From Pararhodobacter zhoushanensis (GTDB taxonomy: Bacteria > Pseudomonadota > Alphaproteobacteria > Rhodobacterales > Rhodobacteraceae), in the NCBI RefSeq assembly GCF_025949695.1, contig NZ_JAPDFL010000001.1, forward strand, positions 3,413,501-3,477,500: DNA of 64,000 nt. Reading direction: 5' to 3'. Below the pieces are notes generated by a model that worked only from the letters and a program-made list of their open reading frames with translations, was not told the origin of the DNA and did no database searches. This document shows positions 7,936 through 17,273 of the stretch, piece by piece; the first letter of the stretch is position 1; every line of letters begins with the position of its first letter. A program made the position numbers and the translations under genes.

Positions 7936-8997
7936 TTACCCGGCGTGCACGCTCGGCGCTTCGAGCGCACCAAAGCCATAATGCCGCAGCCAGCGCAGAT
8001 CACTCTCGAAGAACGCGCGCAGGTCGGGGATGCCGTATTTCAGCATCGCCATCCGGTCGATGCCCATGCCAAAGGCAAAGCCCTGCCACTGGTCGGGGTC
8101 GATGCCCCCGGCGCGCAGCACCTTGGGATGCATCATGCCCGAGCCGAGCACTTCCAGCCAACCGTCCCCCTCGCCCACGCGCAATTGCCCGTTGACCCAG
8201 GAGCACTGGATATCCACCTCGGCGGAGGGTTCCGTGAACGGGAAATGCGAGGCGCGGAAGCGGGTTTTCACCTTGGTGCCGAAGAAAGCGGTGAAGAATT
8301 CCTCCAGCACCCATTTGAGGTTCGCCATCGAGATATCGCGATCAATCGCCATACCCTCGATCTGGTGGAACATCGGCGCGTGCGTCTGGTCCATGTCCAT
8401 GCGGTAGACGCGGCCCGGCGCGATCACGCGGATCGGCGCGCCCTGCTCCTGCATGGCGCGGATCTGCACCGGCGAGGTATGCGTGCGCAGCACATGCGGC
8501 GGGCGGTTGTCGCCGGGCGCGCGGTGCATGAAGAACGTGTCGTGCTCTTGGCGCGCCGGATGCTCTGGCGCGATGTTGAGCGCGTCGAAATTGTACCAGT
8601 CGGTTTCGATCTGCGGGCCCTCGGCCACGCGGAAACCCATGTCGGCGAAGATCGCCGTGCATTCCTCGGTCACCTGGCTGACCGGATGGATGGTGCCGCG
8701 CGCGCGGTGGCGGGCAGGCAGCGTCACGTCCAGCCATTCGGCTTTCAGCCGTTCGTCGAGCGCCGCGTCTTCCATCGTGGTCTTGCGGGCACGCAGGGCC
8801 GAGTCCAGTTCATCGCGCAGCTGGTTCAGCGCCTTGCCGGTGGTCTGGCGCTCTTCGGGCGACATTGTGCCCAACTCGCGCATCATCAGGCTGATTTCGC
8901 CCTTTTTGCCCAGTGCGGCAAGCCGCACCTCCTCCAGCGCGGCCGCATCGGCAGCGGCCGAAATACGGGCCAGATAGGTTTCGCGCAACTGATCCAT
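7936..8997 (-). CDS. pheS: Phenylalanine--tRNA ligase alpha subunit
   Basis: 353 residues from the ATG at 8997 ([12 protein letters not shown]), preceded by GGAGG at ideal spacing; GTG/ATG codons 5-6 residues upstream are poorer starts. An N-terminal coiled-coil arm (~1-90) is followed by the class II catalytic domain with motif 2 ([20 protein letters not shown]), [14 protein letters not shown] and motif 3 ([17 protein letters not shown]). It activates phenylalanine and, with PheT, charges tRNA-Phe. It is normal in length and complete. pheS and pheT are transcribed in the same direction but separated by the protease and MORN genes, the plus-strand RNase gene and trcR, so they cannot be assumed to form one operon. 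The divergent MFS gene starts 120 bases away. Confidence 0.98.
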   Translation of the reverse strand: MDQLRETYLARISAAADAAALEEVRLAALGKKGEISLMMRELGTMSPEERQTTGKALNQLRDELDSALRARKTTMEDAALDERLKAEWLDVTLPARHRARGTIHPVSQVTEECTAIFADMGFRVAEGPQIETDWYNFDALNIAPEHPARQEHDTFFMHRAPGDNRPPHVLRTHTSPVQIRAMQEQGAPIRVIAPGRVYRMDMDQTHAPMFHQIEGMAIDRDISMANLKWVLEEFFTAFFGTKVKTRFRASHFPFTEPSAEVDIQCSWVNGQLRVGEGDGWLEVLGSGMMHPKVLRAGGIDPDQWQGFAFGMGIDRMAMLKYGIPDLRAFFESDLRWLRHYGFGALEAPSVHAG

Positions 8998-9116
8998 GGC
9001 AGCCTCCGACATCACGCGCCCCTGCTATCCGTGACGTGGCGTGATTGCAAGCGGCCGGGGTTGTTGTGACGCAGACGACGCGGCATCAAAGAGCGGAACG
9101 CCGGGGGGACAGGCCG

Positions 9117-10289
9117 ATGAACGAGACGAACACGGCCAATCCGTGGCTGGTGCTGACCGGGCTGTCGCTGGGCGTGCTGGTCACCAACGGCTTCGCGCGC
9201 TTTGCCTACGGTCTGATCCTGCCCGCGATGCGCGCCGATCTGGACTGGACCTATGCACAGGCAGGCTGGCTGAACACGGCCAATGCGCTGGGGTATATTC
9301 TGGGCGCGGCGGGAACGATGCTGGCGTTGAGGCGACGCGGACCCGCCGGGCTGTTCGCGGCCGGTCTGGTGATGACGGCGCTGTCGCTGGTCGCCACAGG
9401 TCTGGTGCCGGCGCTGTGGTGGCAGAGCCTGTGGCGGTTCATTGCCGGGCTGTTTGGCGCGCTGTCGTTTTCGACCGCCGGAGCGCTGGCTGCGCGGCTC
9501 TGGGCAAACGACCCCAAGCGCAATGCGCTGGGGATCGGTATCCTGTTTGGCTCGGGCGGCGGCATGGCAATTGTGCTGGCCGGGGCGACGCTGCCGTTGA
9601 TGCTGGCCGAATGGGGCGACAGCGCCTGGCCCTGGGCCTGGCTGATCGTCGGGGGCTTGAGCCTGCTCTGCGTCCCGCTGGGACTGTGGGCGGCGCTGAA
9701 AGCGCCGCCGGTGCCGCGCCGCGACGTCAACGCCCCTGCCCTGCCATTGGCGCGCATGCTGCCCCAATTCGCGGGCTATGCCGGGTTCGGGTTGGGGTAC
9801 ATCGTCTATCTCACCTTCCTGTCGGCCTGGATGAAGGAACAGGCCGCGAGTGCGCTGCAGGTGGCGCTGGTCTGGGTGCTGCTGGGCGCGTGCATTTCGC
9901 TGTCGCCCCTGCTCTGGCGCGGCGTGTTTGCGCGCCACGCCAGCGGGCGACCGCTGGCGCTGGTGTTGACGGGCATCGCCGTCGGTTCGGCCCTGCCCGT
10001 CCTGTGGCCGACGCTGCCGGGGCTGGTCGTCTCGGCCATGGTGTTCGGCTCTTGCGTCTTCATGGCCCCAAGTGCTGTGACCAATTTCACCCGCCAGAAC
10101 CTGCCGTCCGAAAGCTGGGGCAGCGCCATCGCCCTGTTCACGCTGGTCTTCGCTGTGGCGCAGACTGTCGGCCCCTATGCGGCGGGGATGCTGGGCGACC
10201 ATGCGGGCAGTATCGGCGTGGCGCTGCTGGCGGGATCGGCGGTCCTGCTGGTCGGCGCTGCGATCGTGTCGCGCCAAAAGCCTCTCTAG
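9117..10289 (+). CDS. YbfB/YjiJ-type MFS transporter
   Basis: 390 residues starting MNETNTANPWLVLTGLSLGV. About 12 hydrophobic segments run through the whole length. GFARFAYGLILPAMRADLDW, in the first loop, is a hallmark of the YbfB/YjiJ branch of the major facilitator superfamily. It is an inner-membrane transporter with unknown substrate. It lies divergently from pheS, and CcdA and a thioredoxin follow on the same strand (86 bases to the CcdA ATG), so the three could be co-transcribed, although no functional link is evident. Confidence 0.85.
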   Translation: MNETNTANPWLVLTGLSLGVLVTNGFARFAYGLILPAMRADLDWTYAQAGWLNTANALGYILGAAGTMLALRRRGPAGLFAAGLVMTALSLVATGLVPALWWQSLWRFIAGLFGALSFSTAGALAARLWANDPKRNALGIGILFGSGGGMAIVLAGATLPLMLAEWGDSAWPWAWLIVGGLSLLCVPLGLWAALKAPPVPRRDVNAPALPLARMLPQFAGYAGFGLGYIVYLTFLSAWMKEQAASALQVALVWVLLGACISLSPLLWRGVFARHASGRPLALVLTGIAVGSALPVLWPTLPGLVVSAMVFGSCVFMAPSAVTNFTRQNLPSESWGSAIALFTLVFAVAQTVGPYAAGMLGDHAGSIGVALLAGSAVLLVGAAIVSRQKPL

Positions 10290-10374
10290 ATCACGGGTTT
10301 GTCATCGCGCGCGCGCAACGAAAGGCCCGGTGGGTCCGTATCGCAAGGGAAAGGCCCCAACCGGACCGGAGCAG

Positions 10375-11088
10375 ATGGATATTCTTCTCGGCTTTCTCGC
10401 CGGCGCGCTGACGCTGCTGAACCCCTGCGTGTTGCCGGTGCTGCCCATCGTACTGGCCTCGGCCACCGCCGCCGACAGGCGCGGGCCGCTTTATCTGATG
10501 GCAGGCATGGCCAGCAGTTTTGTGCTGATCGGGCTGGCGCTTGCCCGGCTGGGGCCGTCGATCGGCCTGACGCCGGAGACGGTCGAGGGTGCCGCAGCGC
10601 TGGTCATGGTCGCCTTCGGCCTGGTGCTGCTGGTGCCGGCGCTGAACACCCGCTTTGCCAGCGCGACCGCCGGGCTGGCAAACCACGCGGACACGAGGAT
10701 CACGCACCTTGACCAGTCCGGCCCTTGGGGCATGGCGCTTGGTGGCGTGCTTTTGGGCGCTGTCTGGTCGCCCTGCATCGGCCCCACGCTGGGCGGTGCC
10801 ATCGCGCTGGCCGCCAGCGGCGACGGGCTGGCGCAGGCCGCCGCGATCATGGTCGCCTTTGCGCTCGGTGTCTGCGCGGTAATGCTGGCGCTGGCCTACG
10901 GCGCGCGAAACGCCCTGCAACGCCGCGCCGCGCTGATGCGGCGCATCGCCCAAGCAGCGAAACCGGTGCTGGGCGTGAGTTTTGTGCTGGTGGGGCTGGG
11001 CCTGTGGTTTGGCATCCACCGTCTGCTGGAAGCCTGGGCGATCCAGACATTGCCCAACTGGTTCAACGACCTGTCCATCCTCATCTGA
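10375..11088 (+). CDS. CcdA-family membrane thiol-reductant transporter
   Basis: 237 residues from the ATG at 10375 (ribosome-binding site CGGAG). Six hydrophobic helices are present. The two redox cysteines sit in the expected places: NPCVLPVLP in the first helix and WSPCIGPTLGG in the fourth. CcdA proteins carry electrons from cytoplasmic thioredoxin to periplasmic thiol proteins, for example for cytochrome c maturation or thioredoxin-like partners. The next gene, 22 bases downstream, encodes an exported thioredoxin-like protein that is the obvious electron acceptor. Confidence 0.9.
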   Translation: MDILLGFLAGALTLLNPCVLPVLPIVLASATAADRRGPLYLMAGMASSFVLIGLALARLGPSIGLTPETVEGAAALVMVAFGLVLLVPALNTRFASATAGLANHADTRITHLDQSGPWGMALGGVLLGAVWSPCIGPTLGGAIALAASGDGLAQAAAIMVAFALGVCAVMLALAYGARNALQRRAALMRRIAQAAKPVLGVSFVLVGLGLWFGIHRLLEAWAIQTLPNWFNDLSILI

Positions 11089-11110
11089 CCCCAAGCCGGA
11101 GACCTTCCCC

Positions 11111-11512
11111 ATGCTGAGACGCGACTTTCTGATGCTGACCGCTGCCGTATCCCTGATGCCGCTGGCCGCCCGCGCCGAGTTTGTCCCCTACACCCCGGGT
11201 CTGGCCGAAGACGCCATGGCGCGCGGCGACCGGATCATTCTGAATTTCTACGCCACCTGGTGCTCGACCTGCGCACGCCAGCAGCGGGTCATGGAACAGC
11301 TGCGCGCCGAGACCCCGGCCTATGACAGCCAGTTGACGCTGATCCATGTCGATTGGGATACCTATGGCAACGGTACGCTGGCACAACGCTTCGCGGTACC
11401 ACGCCGCTCGACGATCATCGCGCTGAAAGGCGAGGTCGAGCTGGGTCGAACGGTTGCGGGAACCTCGGTCCGCGACATTCAGGGATTGTTCGACCTGGCG
11501 CTTAACGCCTGA
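11111..11512 (+). CDS. Exported thioredoxin-like protein
   Basis: 133 residues. The N-terminus MLRRDFLMLTAAVSLMPLAARA has an RR followed by a hydrophobic stretch and an Ala-x-Ala cleavage site; it resembles a signal peptide, possibly Tat-like. The thioredoxin active site is NFYATWCSTCARQQ (CxxC near residue 56), with the cis-proline in FAVPRRST. It probably works in the periplasm as a thiol-disulfide oxidoreductase fed by the adjacent CcdA. Together they resemble a split DsbD. The gene ends just before repeat copy 3 and is convergent with the monooxygenase gene. Confidence 0.9.
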   Translation: MLRRDFLMLTAAVSLMPLAARAEFVPYTPGLAEDAMARGDRIILNFYATWCSTCARQQRVMEQLRAETPAYDSQLTLIHVDWDTYGNGTLAQRFAVPRRSTIIALKGEVELGRTVAGTSVRDIQGLFDLALNA

Positions 11513-11520
11513 GCGGGTGT

Positions 11521-11670
11521 GCGAGGGGCTCCTCGCCCCTCGCGCTCCCTCGCCAGAGGAGGGGGCACGCCCCTCCTCTGGACACCTCCCGTGGATATTT
11601 TCAGACAGAAAATGCGGTAAGGTTAACAGACCGTTACCGCGCCTCTTTGCGCTTCAGGTATCCTCAGGGG
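11521..11670. repeat. Modular hairpin repeat, copy 3 (mismatched central arms)
   Basis: Between convergent stops at 11512 and 11753. Left stems: GCGAGGGG/CCCCTCGC (11521-11528/11536-11543) and a perfect 11-bp stem CAGAGGAGGGG/CCCCTCCTCTG (11554-11564/11570-11580). The core then starts GGATATTTTCAGACAGAAAATGCG as in copy 1, but its right side (11639-11664) reads GCGCCTCTTTGCGCTTCAGG then TATCC, resembling copy 2. The left and right arms therefore belong to different subtypes and pair poorly, apart from GCGGTAA/TTACCGC (11614-11620/11634-11640) around GTTAAC. The right-hand GC hairpins of the other copies are missing; 11671-11752 shows nothing recognisable. Confidence 0.75.
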
Positions 11671-11752
11671 GTGAAACCGGCGTTGGCCCAAGTGGGTGGC
11701 CAGACTGCCCTCTTGCCCGGTGCGTCAAAGGCGACCATGGCCGAGCGGTGCG

Positions 11753-12931
11753 CTATGGGGCGGTGACATCATGGTCATAAATCCACGCATACCGCCGCAG
11801 GGCCAACCCCGGCGCTAGCCGGTCGCCAGCCCGCAGGATGGCGTGAGCCACGGGGGCCAGAGGCGCGCGCAGGTGGTAATTGCGCGCGTTACGGTTGGCT
11901 TCGGCGACGACTTTGGCAGCGCGGGGAGCGCGGCGTTTGGCGTAGGCGCTCAGGGCCGCGGCCGGGTCATCGGGGGTCGCGGCCAGCGCCGAGGCGAGCG
12001 CCCAGGCATCCTCGAGCGCCAGATTGGCGCCCTGAGCCATGAAGGGCAACGTCGGGTGTGCGGCGTCGCCGACCAGGACCGCGCGCCCGGCGCTGTCGTG
12101 CCAGTGCCGGGCGACCGGGTGGCGGAACAGACCCCAAAGGAAGGGGGCACGCACCGCCGCAAGCCACCCCGGCACAGGCCCGCCAAAGCTGGCAAATGCA
12201 GCGCGCAGGGCCTCGGGATCGTCGGGATGGTTCCAGCCCTCAGCCGCCCAGCTCTGGCGCTCTTGCACGGCGACGATGTTGCGCAGCGCCCCGCCGCGCA
12301 GCGGGTAGCTGACCAGATGTTGGCCGGGACCGGTGAAAATCTGTGCGACGCGCGCACCGCCATCGCCGGGGATCGTCGCCCGCCACGCCACCTGACCGGT
12401 AAAGAACGGCTGCGCCGCTCCATTGAGGGCGGCGCGCAGGGGCGACTGCAGCCCGTCGGCACCGATCAGCAGCGGCGTGTCATGGCGCGCGCCGACACCT
12501 GTGGTGACGCGCGCGCCTCCCTCAACCAGCGCGATTCCCGTGACTTTCTGCAGCAACTGCACCTCGGTCCCCGAGGCCCGCATGGCACGCTCGAGCGCCG
12601 CAATCAGGTCTGCCCGGTGGCAGAGGAAAAACCCGGGATCTTGCGGCAGGTCCAGCCGCGTGACCAACCGCCCGCTGCGATTACGCAGCTCGACCGCCTC
12701 TGAAAGATCGCCAATTTCGGCGGGATCAATGCCCAGAGCCCGCAACACGCGCGTGCCGTTCGGGCTGATCTGCAACCCCGCGCCGACCTCGGTTATCGCG
12801 GGGGCCTGTTCCAGAATTGCGACCTGCGCGCCGAAGCGGCGCAGCGCCGTCGCGGTGGCAAGCCCGGCGACACCGGCACCCAGAATCAGAGCACGGTGGC
12901 CGGACAGCAGAGCGCTTCCGTCTTGGGGCAT
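11753..12931 (-). CDS. FAD-dependent aromatic-ring monooxygenase (salicylate hydroxylase-like)
   Basis: 392 residues. The N-terminal Rossmann motif GAGVAGLATATALRRFG binds FAD; the middle holds the group A monooxygenase region, and the second FAD motif is LVGDAAHPTLPFMAQGANLALEDAWAL (~residues 280-306). These features define NAD(P)H-dependent flavoprotein hydroxylases such as salicylate or 6-hydroxynicotinate 3-monooxygenases; the substrate cannot be predicted. It follows dksA by 25 bases on the same strand and may be co-transcribed with it. It is convergent with the thioredoxin gene across repeat copy 3. Confidence 0.9.
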   Translation of the reverse strand: MPQDGSALLSGHRALILGAGVAGLATATALRRFGAQVAILEQAPAITEVGAGLQISPNGTRVLRALGIDPAEIGDLSEAVELRNRSGRLVTRLDLPQDPGFFLCHRADLIAALERAMRASGTEVQLLQKVTGIALVEGGARVTTGVGARHDTPLLIGADGLQSPLRAALNGAAQPFFTGQVAWRATIPGDGGARVAQIFTGPGQHLVSYPLRGGALRNIVAVQERQSWAAEGWNHPDDPEALRAAFASFGGPVPGWLAAVRAPFLWGLFRHPVARHWHDSAGRAVLVGDAAHPTLPFMAQGANLALEDAWALASALAATPDDPAAALSAYAKRRAPRAAKVVAEANRNARNYHLRAPLAPVAHAILRAGDRLAPGLALRRYAWIYDHDVTAP

Positions 12932-12956
12932 ACTGCCGACCTTGAGCCTTTGGCAA

Positions 12957-13379
12957 TCAGTCGTCGCGGTGGACGCGCTCGCTGCGTTCGTGGCGTTCCT
13001 GCGCCTCCAGCGTCATCGTGGCGATGGGGCGCGCATCAAGGCGACGCAGCGAAATCGGCTCGCCGGTCATCTCGCAATAGCCGAACTCGCCATTCTCGAT
13101 CCGGCGCAGGGCCGCGTCGATCTTGGAGACCAGCTTGCGCTGACGGTCCCGCGTGCGCAGTTCCAGCGCGCGGTCGGTCTCTTCGCTGGCGCGGTCGGCG
13201 ACATCGGGGAGGTTGCGGGTGGAGTTCGCGAGATCCGCCAGGGTCTCTTTGTTGTCCACGAGGATCTCGTCCTTCCAAGCCAGCAGCTTGCGACGAAAAT
13301 ACTCGAGCTGACGATCGTTCATGAACGGCTCGTCTTCAGCGGGCTTGTAATTGTCAGGAAGAAAACTTTCCGGCTTCAT
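12957..13379 (-). CDS. dksA: DksA/TraR-family RNA polymerase-binding regulator with a reduced zinc finger
   Basis: 140 residues if started at the ATG at 13379 (MKPESFLPDNYKPAEDEPFMN; ribosome-binding site GGGGAAG); an ATG at 13445 would add 22 residues. A coiled-coil hairpin (~20-100, including NDRQLEYFRRKLLAWKDEIL and DVADRASEETDRALELR) carries the conserved acidic tip DVADRA. The C-terminal finger reads GYCEMTGEPISLRRLDARPIATMTLEAQ. Aligned to E. coli DksA, its four zinc cysteines become Cys, Thr, Thr, Ala, so no structural zinc site is expected. A similar single-cysteine DksA is known in Rhodobacter sphaeroides. It acts in the RNA polymerase secondary channel with ppGpp. Confidence 0.93.
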   Translation of the reverse strand: MKPESFLPDNYKPAEDEPFMNDRQLEYFRRKLLAWKDEILVDNKETLADLANSTRNLPDVADRASEETDRALELRTRDRQRKLVSKIDAALRRIENGEFGYCEMTGEPISLRRLDARPIATMTLEAQERHERSERVHRDD

Positions 13380-13615
13380 CTCAACTTCCCCTGTTTGCCC
13401 GGAAAGCATGGTAACCGACTCGACGATTTGGTTCTTCGCGGTCATTCCGGGTTCCCTATTGGGGACGCCTTACTCCGCGGGGCGCTCAATGTCACGCGCC
13501 ATTCGGCAACTTTTGCCCCGGCGTGACCTTGGAAGCCCAGCCCGGGCGCGCTCGCCTTGCGGTGCTGCGGCGGCACGGCTAGGGTCTGCGCAACGCCAAA
13601 CAAGGGTTTTTACGG

Positions 13616-14461
<846 letters not shown>

Positions 14462-14536
14462 GGGGTTTCGCCCTCGGCCGAGACGGCTGACGCCGCCGCG
14501 TCCTTGGGCGACCCACGCGTCGCTTTGCGGCGGCGC

Positions 14537-14747
14537 AGGGGGCATTCTGCCCCCTCGGCCCGTGCCGGTCCTCACCCCCTGAGGATATTTTGGGGCATAA
14601 AGTTGCAGGGTTAACGGATCGTTAAGACCCAACTTTATGCTCCAAATATCCTCCAGGAGGGTCCGGGAGGATGGAAAATCCTCCCGGGCGGGTCTGGGCG
14701 GCAGCCCAGAGCGGCGCGCGGCGCCCTCAATGGGGGCCGCGCGCCGC
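14537..14747. repeat. Modular hairpin repeat, copy 4 (convergent MoxR/histidine-kinase junction)
   Basis: Stems in order: AGGGGGC/GCCCCCT (14537-14543/14549-14555, loop ATTCT); central hairpin 14581-14653 with GAGGATATTT paired to AAATATCCTC and GCATAAAGTTG paired to CAACTTTATGC around GTTAAC...GTTAAG; GGGAGGAT/ATCCTCCC (14665-14672/14678-14685, loop GGAAA); CTGGGC/GCCCAG (14694-14699/14704-14709, loop GGCA); and a 12-bp GC stem 14711-14722/14736-14747 ending 7 bases before the kinase stop. The modules and loop sequences GGAAA and GGCA are the same as in copy 1, although the central stem sequence differs throughout. It lies between convergent stops at 14461 and 14755. Confidence 0.88.
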
Positions 14748-14754
14748 CCCTCGC

Positions 14755-16092
14755 CTAGCGGCGCCCTTGCGGCAGCATCAACCGCGCAAGCAACCCGCCA
14801 AAGTCCGGCGTCTCGCCCCGCGCCAGATCCAGCCTTCCGCCATGACTGCGCATCGCGTCCGCGACGATAGCAAGGCCCAGCCCGGCCCCGGCCCCGCGTG
14901 AGGCACCGCGGGCCGGGTCGAGGCGCACAAACGGCCGTATCGCGCGGTCATAGTGCTGCGGCTCGATACCCGGGCCATCGTCTTCGACCGAGATGATCGC
15001 CCATCCCTGCGCAGACGTGACCGATACACGCGCCTTGCGCCCATAGCGCAGCGCATTGCCGATCAGATTGTCCACCGCCCGTGCCAGAAGTTGCGGCCGC
15101 AGCGGCAGAATCGGACCTTCCGGCGCGCCGATCAGGTCGACCGAACGCCCCAGACGCGCCGCCTCATGCACCCGTTGCGCCACCAGCGCGCCCAGATCGG
15201 TCGGCGAGACCGGTTCCTCGGCCTCGCTGCGGGTGAAATCGAGGAAGCGGTCGATCAGCGCTTCCATCTCGGCGACATCGGCCAGCAACGCCTGCGCCTC
15301 GGGCTCGTCGTCGAACATTGACAGGGCCAGACGCATCCGCGTCAGCGGTGTCCGCAAGTCGTGACTGATACCCGACAACAGCAGGGTGCGCTGCTCGATA
15401 TGGCGCTCGATCCTTTCGCGCATCTCCAGAAACGCCGCCCCCGCCGCGCGCACCTCGGTCGCCCCGGCGGGCCGGTACGGCAGTGTCTGGCCGCGGCCAA
15501 AGGCCTCGGCCGCGCGGGCCAGACGCTGCATGGGACGCATCTGGTTCTTCAGATAGATGAACGACACGAACCCCATCCCCAGCCCGATCACCAAGGTCAG
15601 CACCAGCATCTGGTGCGGGTTGCGCGCCGAGATCCGGCCAAGCCCGAAATCGAGCTGCAATTGCCCATACCGTGTGGTCATCCACAACGACACATCGGCA
15701 CGCCGCAGCAGCACCGAGGTCATCTCGGGCAGCCCCCGTTCAAGTTCGCGGATCGCCAGACGGCCCGAGAGATCGTAAAACGGCAGATCCTCGGCTGTTG
15801 CGGTTGGCGGTGCCGTCGGCACCACTGTGGCGTTCAGATCGAACACCAGCGCCAGCGCGGCGGCCCGCGCCTCGGCCGTGGCGCGGTCGGGGGCGGCGTC
15901 GACCTCATCGCGCAGGTGATCCGCAACCAGCACAAAGTTGCCGGTCATCTGCCGCGTCACACCGTCATAGTGGCGCTGGATAAAAGCCAGCGAGACGACC
16001 AGGAGAATCGTTGCCACGGGCACAAAAACGATCAGCGCGGCGCGCCAGAACAGGCCGCGGGGCAGAAACGGTTTGAGCAGGCGGCCAAGCAT
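14755..16092 (-). CDS. Membrane sensor histidine kinase (EnvZ-like), orphan
   Basis: 445 residues. One TM helix at ~17-38, a periplasmic region of ~120 residues, a second TM helix at ~161-181, then HAMP (~182-235), HisKA with GISHDLRTPLTRMR (His244) and HATPase_c with N box DNLIGNALRYG, G1 VEDDGPGI and G2 GAGLGLAIV. The layout matches EnvZ-type osmosensor kinases. No response regulator gene is adjacent, so the partner is elsewhere. The metallo-hydrolase gene is divergent, 58 bases away. Confidence 0.93.
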   Translation of the reverse strand: MLGRLLKPFLPRGLFWRAALIVFVPVATILLVVSLAFIQRHYDGVTRQMTGNFVLVADHLRDEVDAAPDRATAEARAAALALVFDLNATVVPTAPPTATAEDLPFYDLSGRLAIRELERGLPEMTSVLLRRADVSLWMTTRYGQLQLDFGLGRISARNPHQMLVLTLVIGLGMGFVSFIYLKNQMRPMQRLARAAEAFGRGQTLPYRPAGATEVRAAGAAFLEMRERIERHIEQRTLLLSGISHDLRTPLTRMRLALSMFDDEPEAQALLADVAEMEALIDRFLDFTRSEAEEPVSPTDLGALVAQRVHEAARLGRSVDLIGAPEGPILPLRPQLLARAVDNLIGNALRYGRKARVSVTSAQGWAIISVEDDGPGIEPQHYDRAIRPFVRLDPARGASRGAGAGLGLAIVADAMRSHGGRLDLARGETPDFGGLLARLMLPQGRR

Positions 16093-16150
16093 GACGATAC
16101 TCTAGGCCGAGCGCTGGCGCTTTGCCAGCCGTCCCAAACCCGAGGCCCCT

Positions 16151-17056
16151 GTGACCGACCCTGACTTCGCCCCGCGCACCGGGCATCCGCTGATCCTCGA
16201 ACCCGGCCTGCGGCTGGTGCTGGCCCCCAACGCCTCGCCAATGACCGAGCGCGGCACCAACACCTACCTCCTGGGGCAAGGCGCGGTAACCGTGATCGAC
16301 CCCGGCCCCGCCGACCCCGCGCATCTGGCGGCGATCATGGCCGCCCTCGCCCCGAAGGAACGCATAACCCAGATCCTTGTCACCCACGCGCACAAGGACC
16401 ACTCCCTCTCGCCCGGCCGCTGGCCGAGGCGACCGGCGCGCCGGTGCTGGCCTTTGGGGATGCGTCGGCAGGGCGGTCAGCCCGGATGGCCACCCTGACC
16501 GGAGCGGATATCGGCGGCGGCGAAGGGGTTGATGCCGGGTTCATGCCGGATGAGACCCTGCCCGATGGCATCACATTCGACGTTGCCGGCCGCCCAATGC
16601 AGGCAATCCACACGCCCGGGCATTTTGGCAATCACCTGTCGTTTCGCTGGGGCGACGCGCTTTTTTCCGGCGACCATGTGATGGGGTGGGCCCCCAGTCT
16701 GGTCTCGCCCCCGGATGGCGACCTGACGGACTTCATGGCCAGTCTTGATCGGCTCGAATCACTGGGCGCGTTGCGCTACTATCCGGGCCACGGGGCACCT
16801 GTCGTCGATGGACTGGCCCGCACCCGCGCATTGCGCCAGCACCGGCTCGGACGCGAGATCGTCGATTCGTGCTGCCGTGGCAGCCGGAGCCGCCACACTG
16901 AACGCGGTGACTGCGGCGGTCTATACCGACATCCCCCCGGCCCTGCTCCCTGCCGCCGCGCGCAACGTTCTGGCCCATCTGATCGATCTCGACGCCCGCG
17001 GGATGCTTGTTTTCAACGGCCCGCCGGGCCCCGACACACCCCTCTCTTCGCGCTGA
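16151..17056 (+). pseudogene. MBL-fold metallo-hydrolase with two compensating frameshifts
   Basis: Assembled from three pieces. Frame A (from ATG 16151) encodes MTDPDFAPRTGHPLILEPG to the metal motif LVTHAHKDHS. At about 16401-16405 (ACTCCCTCTC) one base appears missing: adding a C continues into the next frame as PLARPLAEATGAPVLAFGDAS. That frame runs through HTPGHFGNHLSF, LFSGDHVMGWAPS and YYPGHGAPV. Near 16857-16863 (GAGATCGTCGATTC) the reading returns to frame A (IRAAVAAGAATLNAVTAAVYTD) to the stop at 17056. The two shifts cancel, giving a 302-codon span. All zinc ligands of the LACTB2-like MBL family are present. Both flanking frames look conserved, so the frameshifts are very recent or are sequence errors. 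Confidence 0.8.
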
Positions 17057-17133
17057 GTTGCCGGTCTGAAAGGACCGGTTGAGGGCCCGTTTCAACGCCG
17101 TGACATTCGGGTAAAAAAAACGCTGAAATCCTC

Positions 17134-17162
17134 TGGACGCCGGTAGGGTGCCTTGTTATACG
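17134..17162 (+). promoter_or_regulatory. Predicted promoter of tRNA-Asn
   Basis: TGGACG (17134-17139) and TATACG (17157-17162) are separated by exactly 17 bases, and the tRNA begins 11 bases after the -10 box. This fits a housekeeping sigma promoter starting just before the tRNA. An A8 run lies at 17113-17120, upstream of the -35. Prediction from spacing and position only. Confidence 0.5.
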
Positions 17163-17172
17163 GCCCCCATGT

Positions 17173-17247
17173 TCCGGCGTAGCTCAGCGGTAGAGCAGTT
17201 GACTGTTAATCAATTGGTCGTAGGTTCGATCCCTACCGCCGGAGCCA
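17173..17247 (+). tRNA. tRNA-Asn (anticodon GTT)
   Basis: 75 bases that fold as a cloverleaf: acceptor TCCGGCG/CGCCGGA, D arm GCTC...GAGC, anticodon stem GTTGA/TCAAT around loop CTGTTAA with anticodon GTT at 17205-17207, T arm GTAGG TTCGATC CCTAC, discriminator G and an encoded CCA at 17245-17247. All key invariant positions are present. It is flanked by a predicted promoter and terminator, so it is a single-gene transcript. Confidence 0.97.
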
Positions 17248-17273
17248 AAATCTCTTACTGAGATCAATGGCAT

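Noticed and set aside
9012..10411. Long open frames on both strands over the MFS gene
   Set aside because: The plus-strand frame at 9117-10289 has a clear MFS protein; the others are low-complexity Gln/Arg or Gly/Arg shadow frames.
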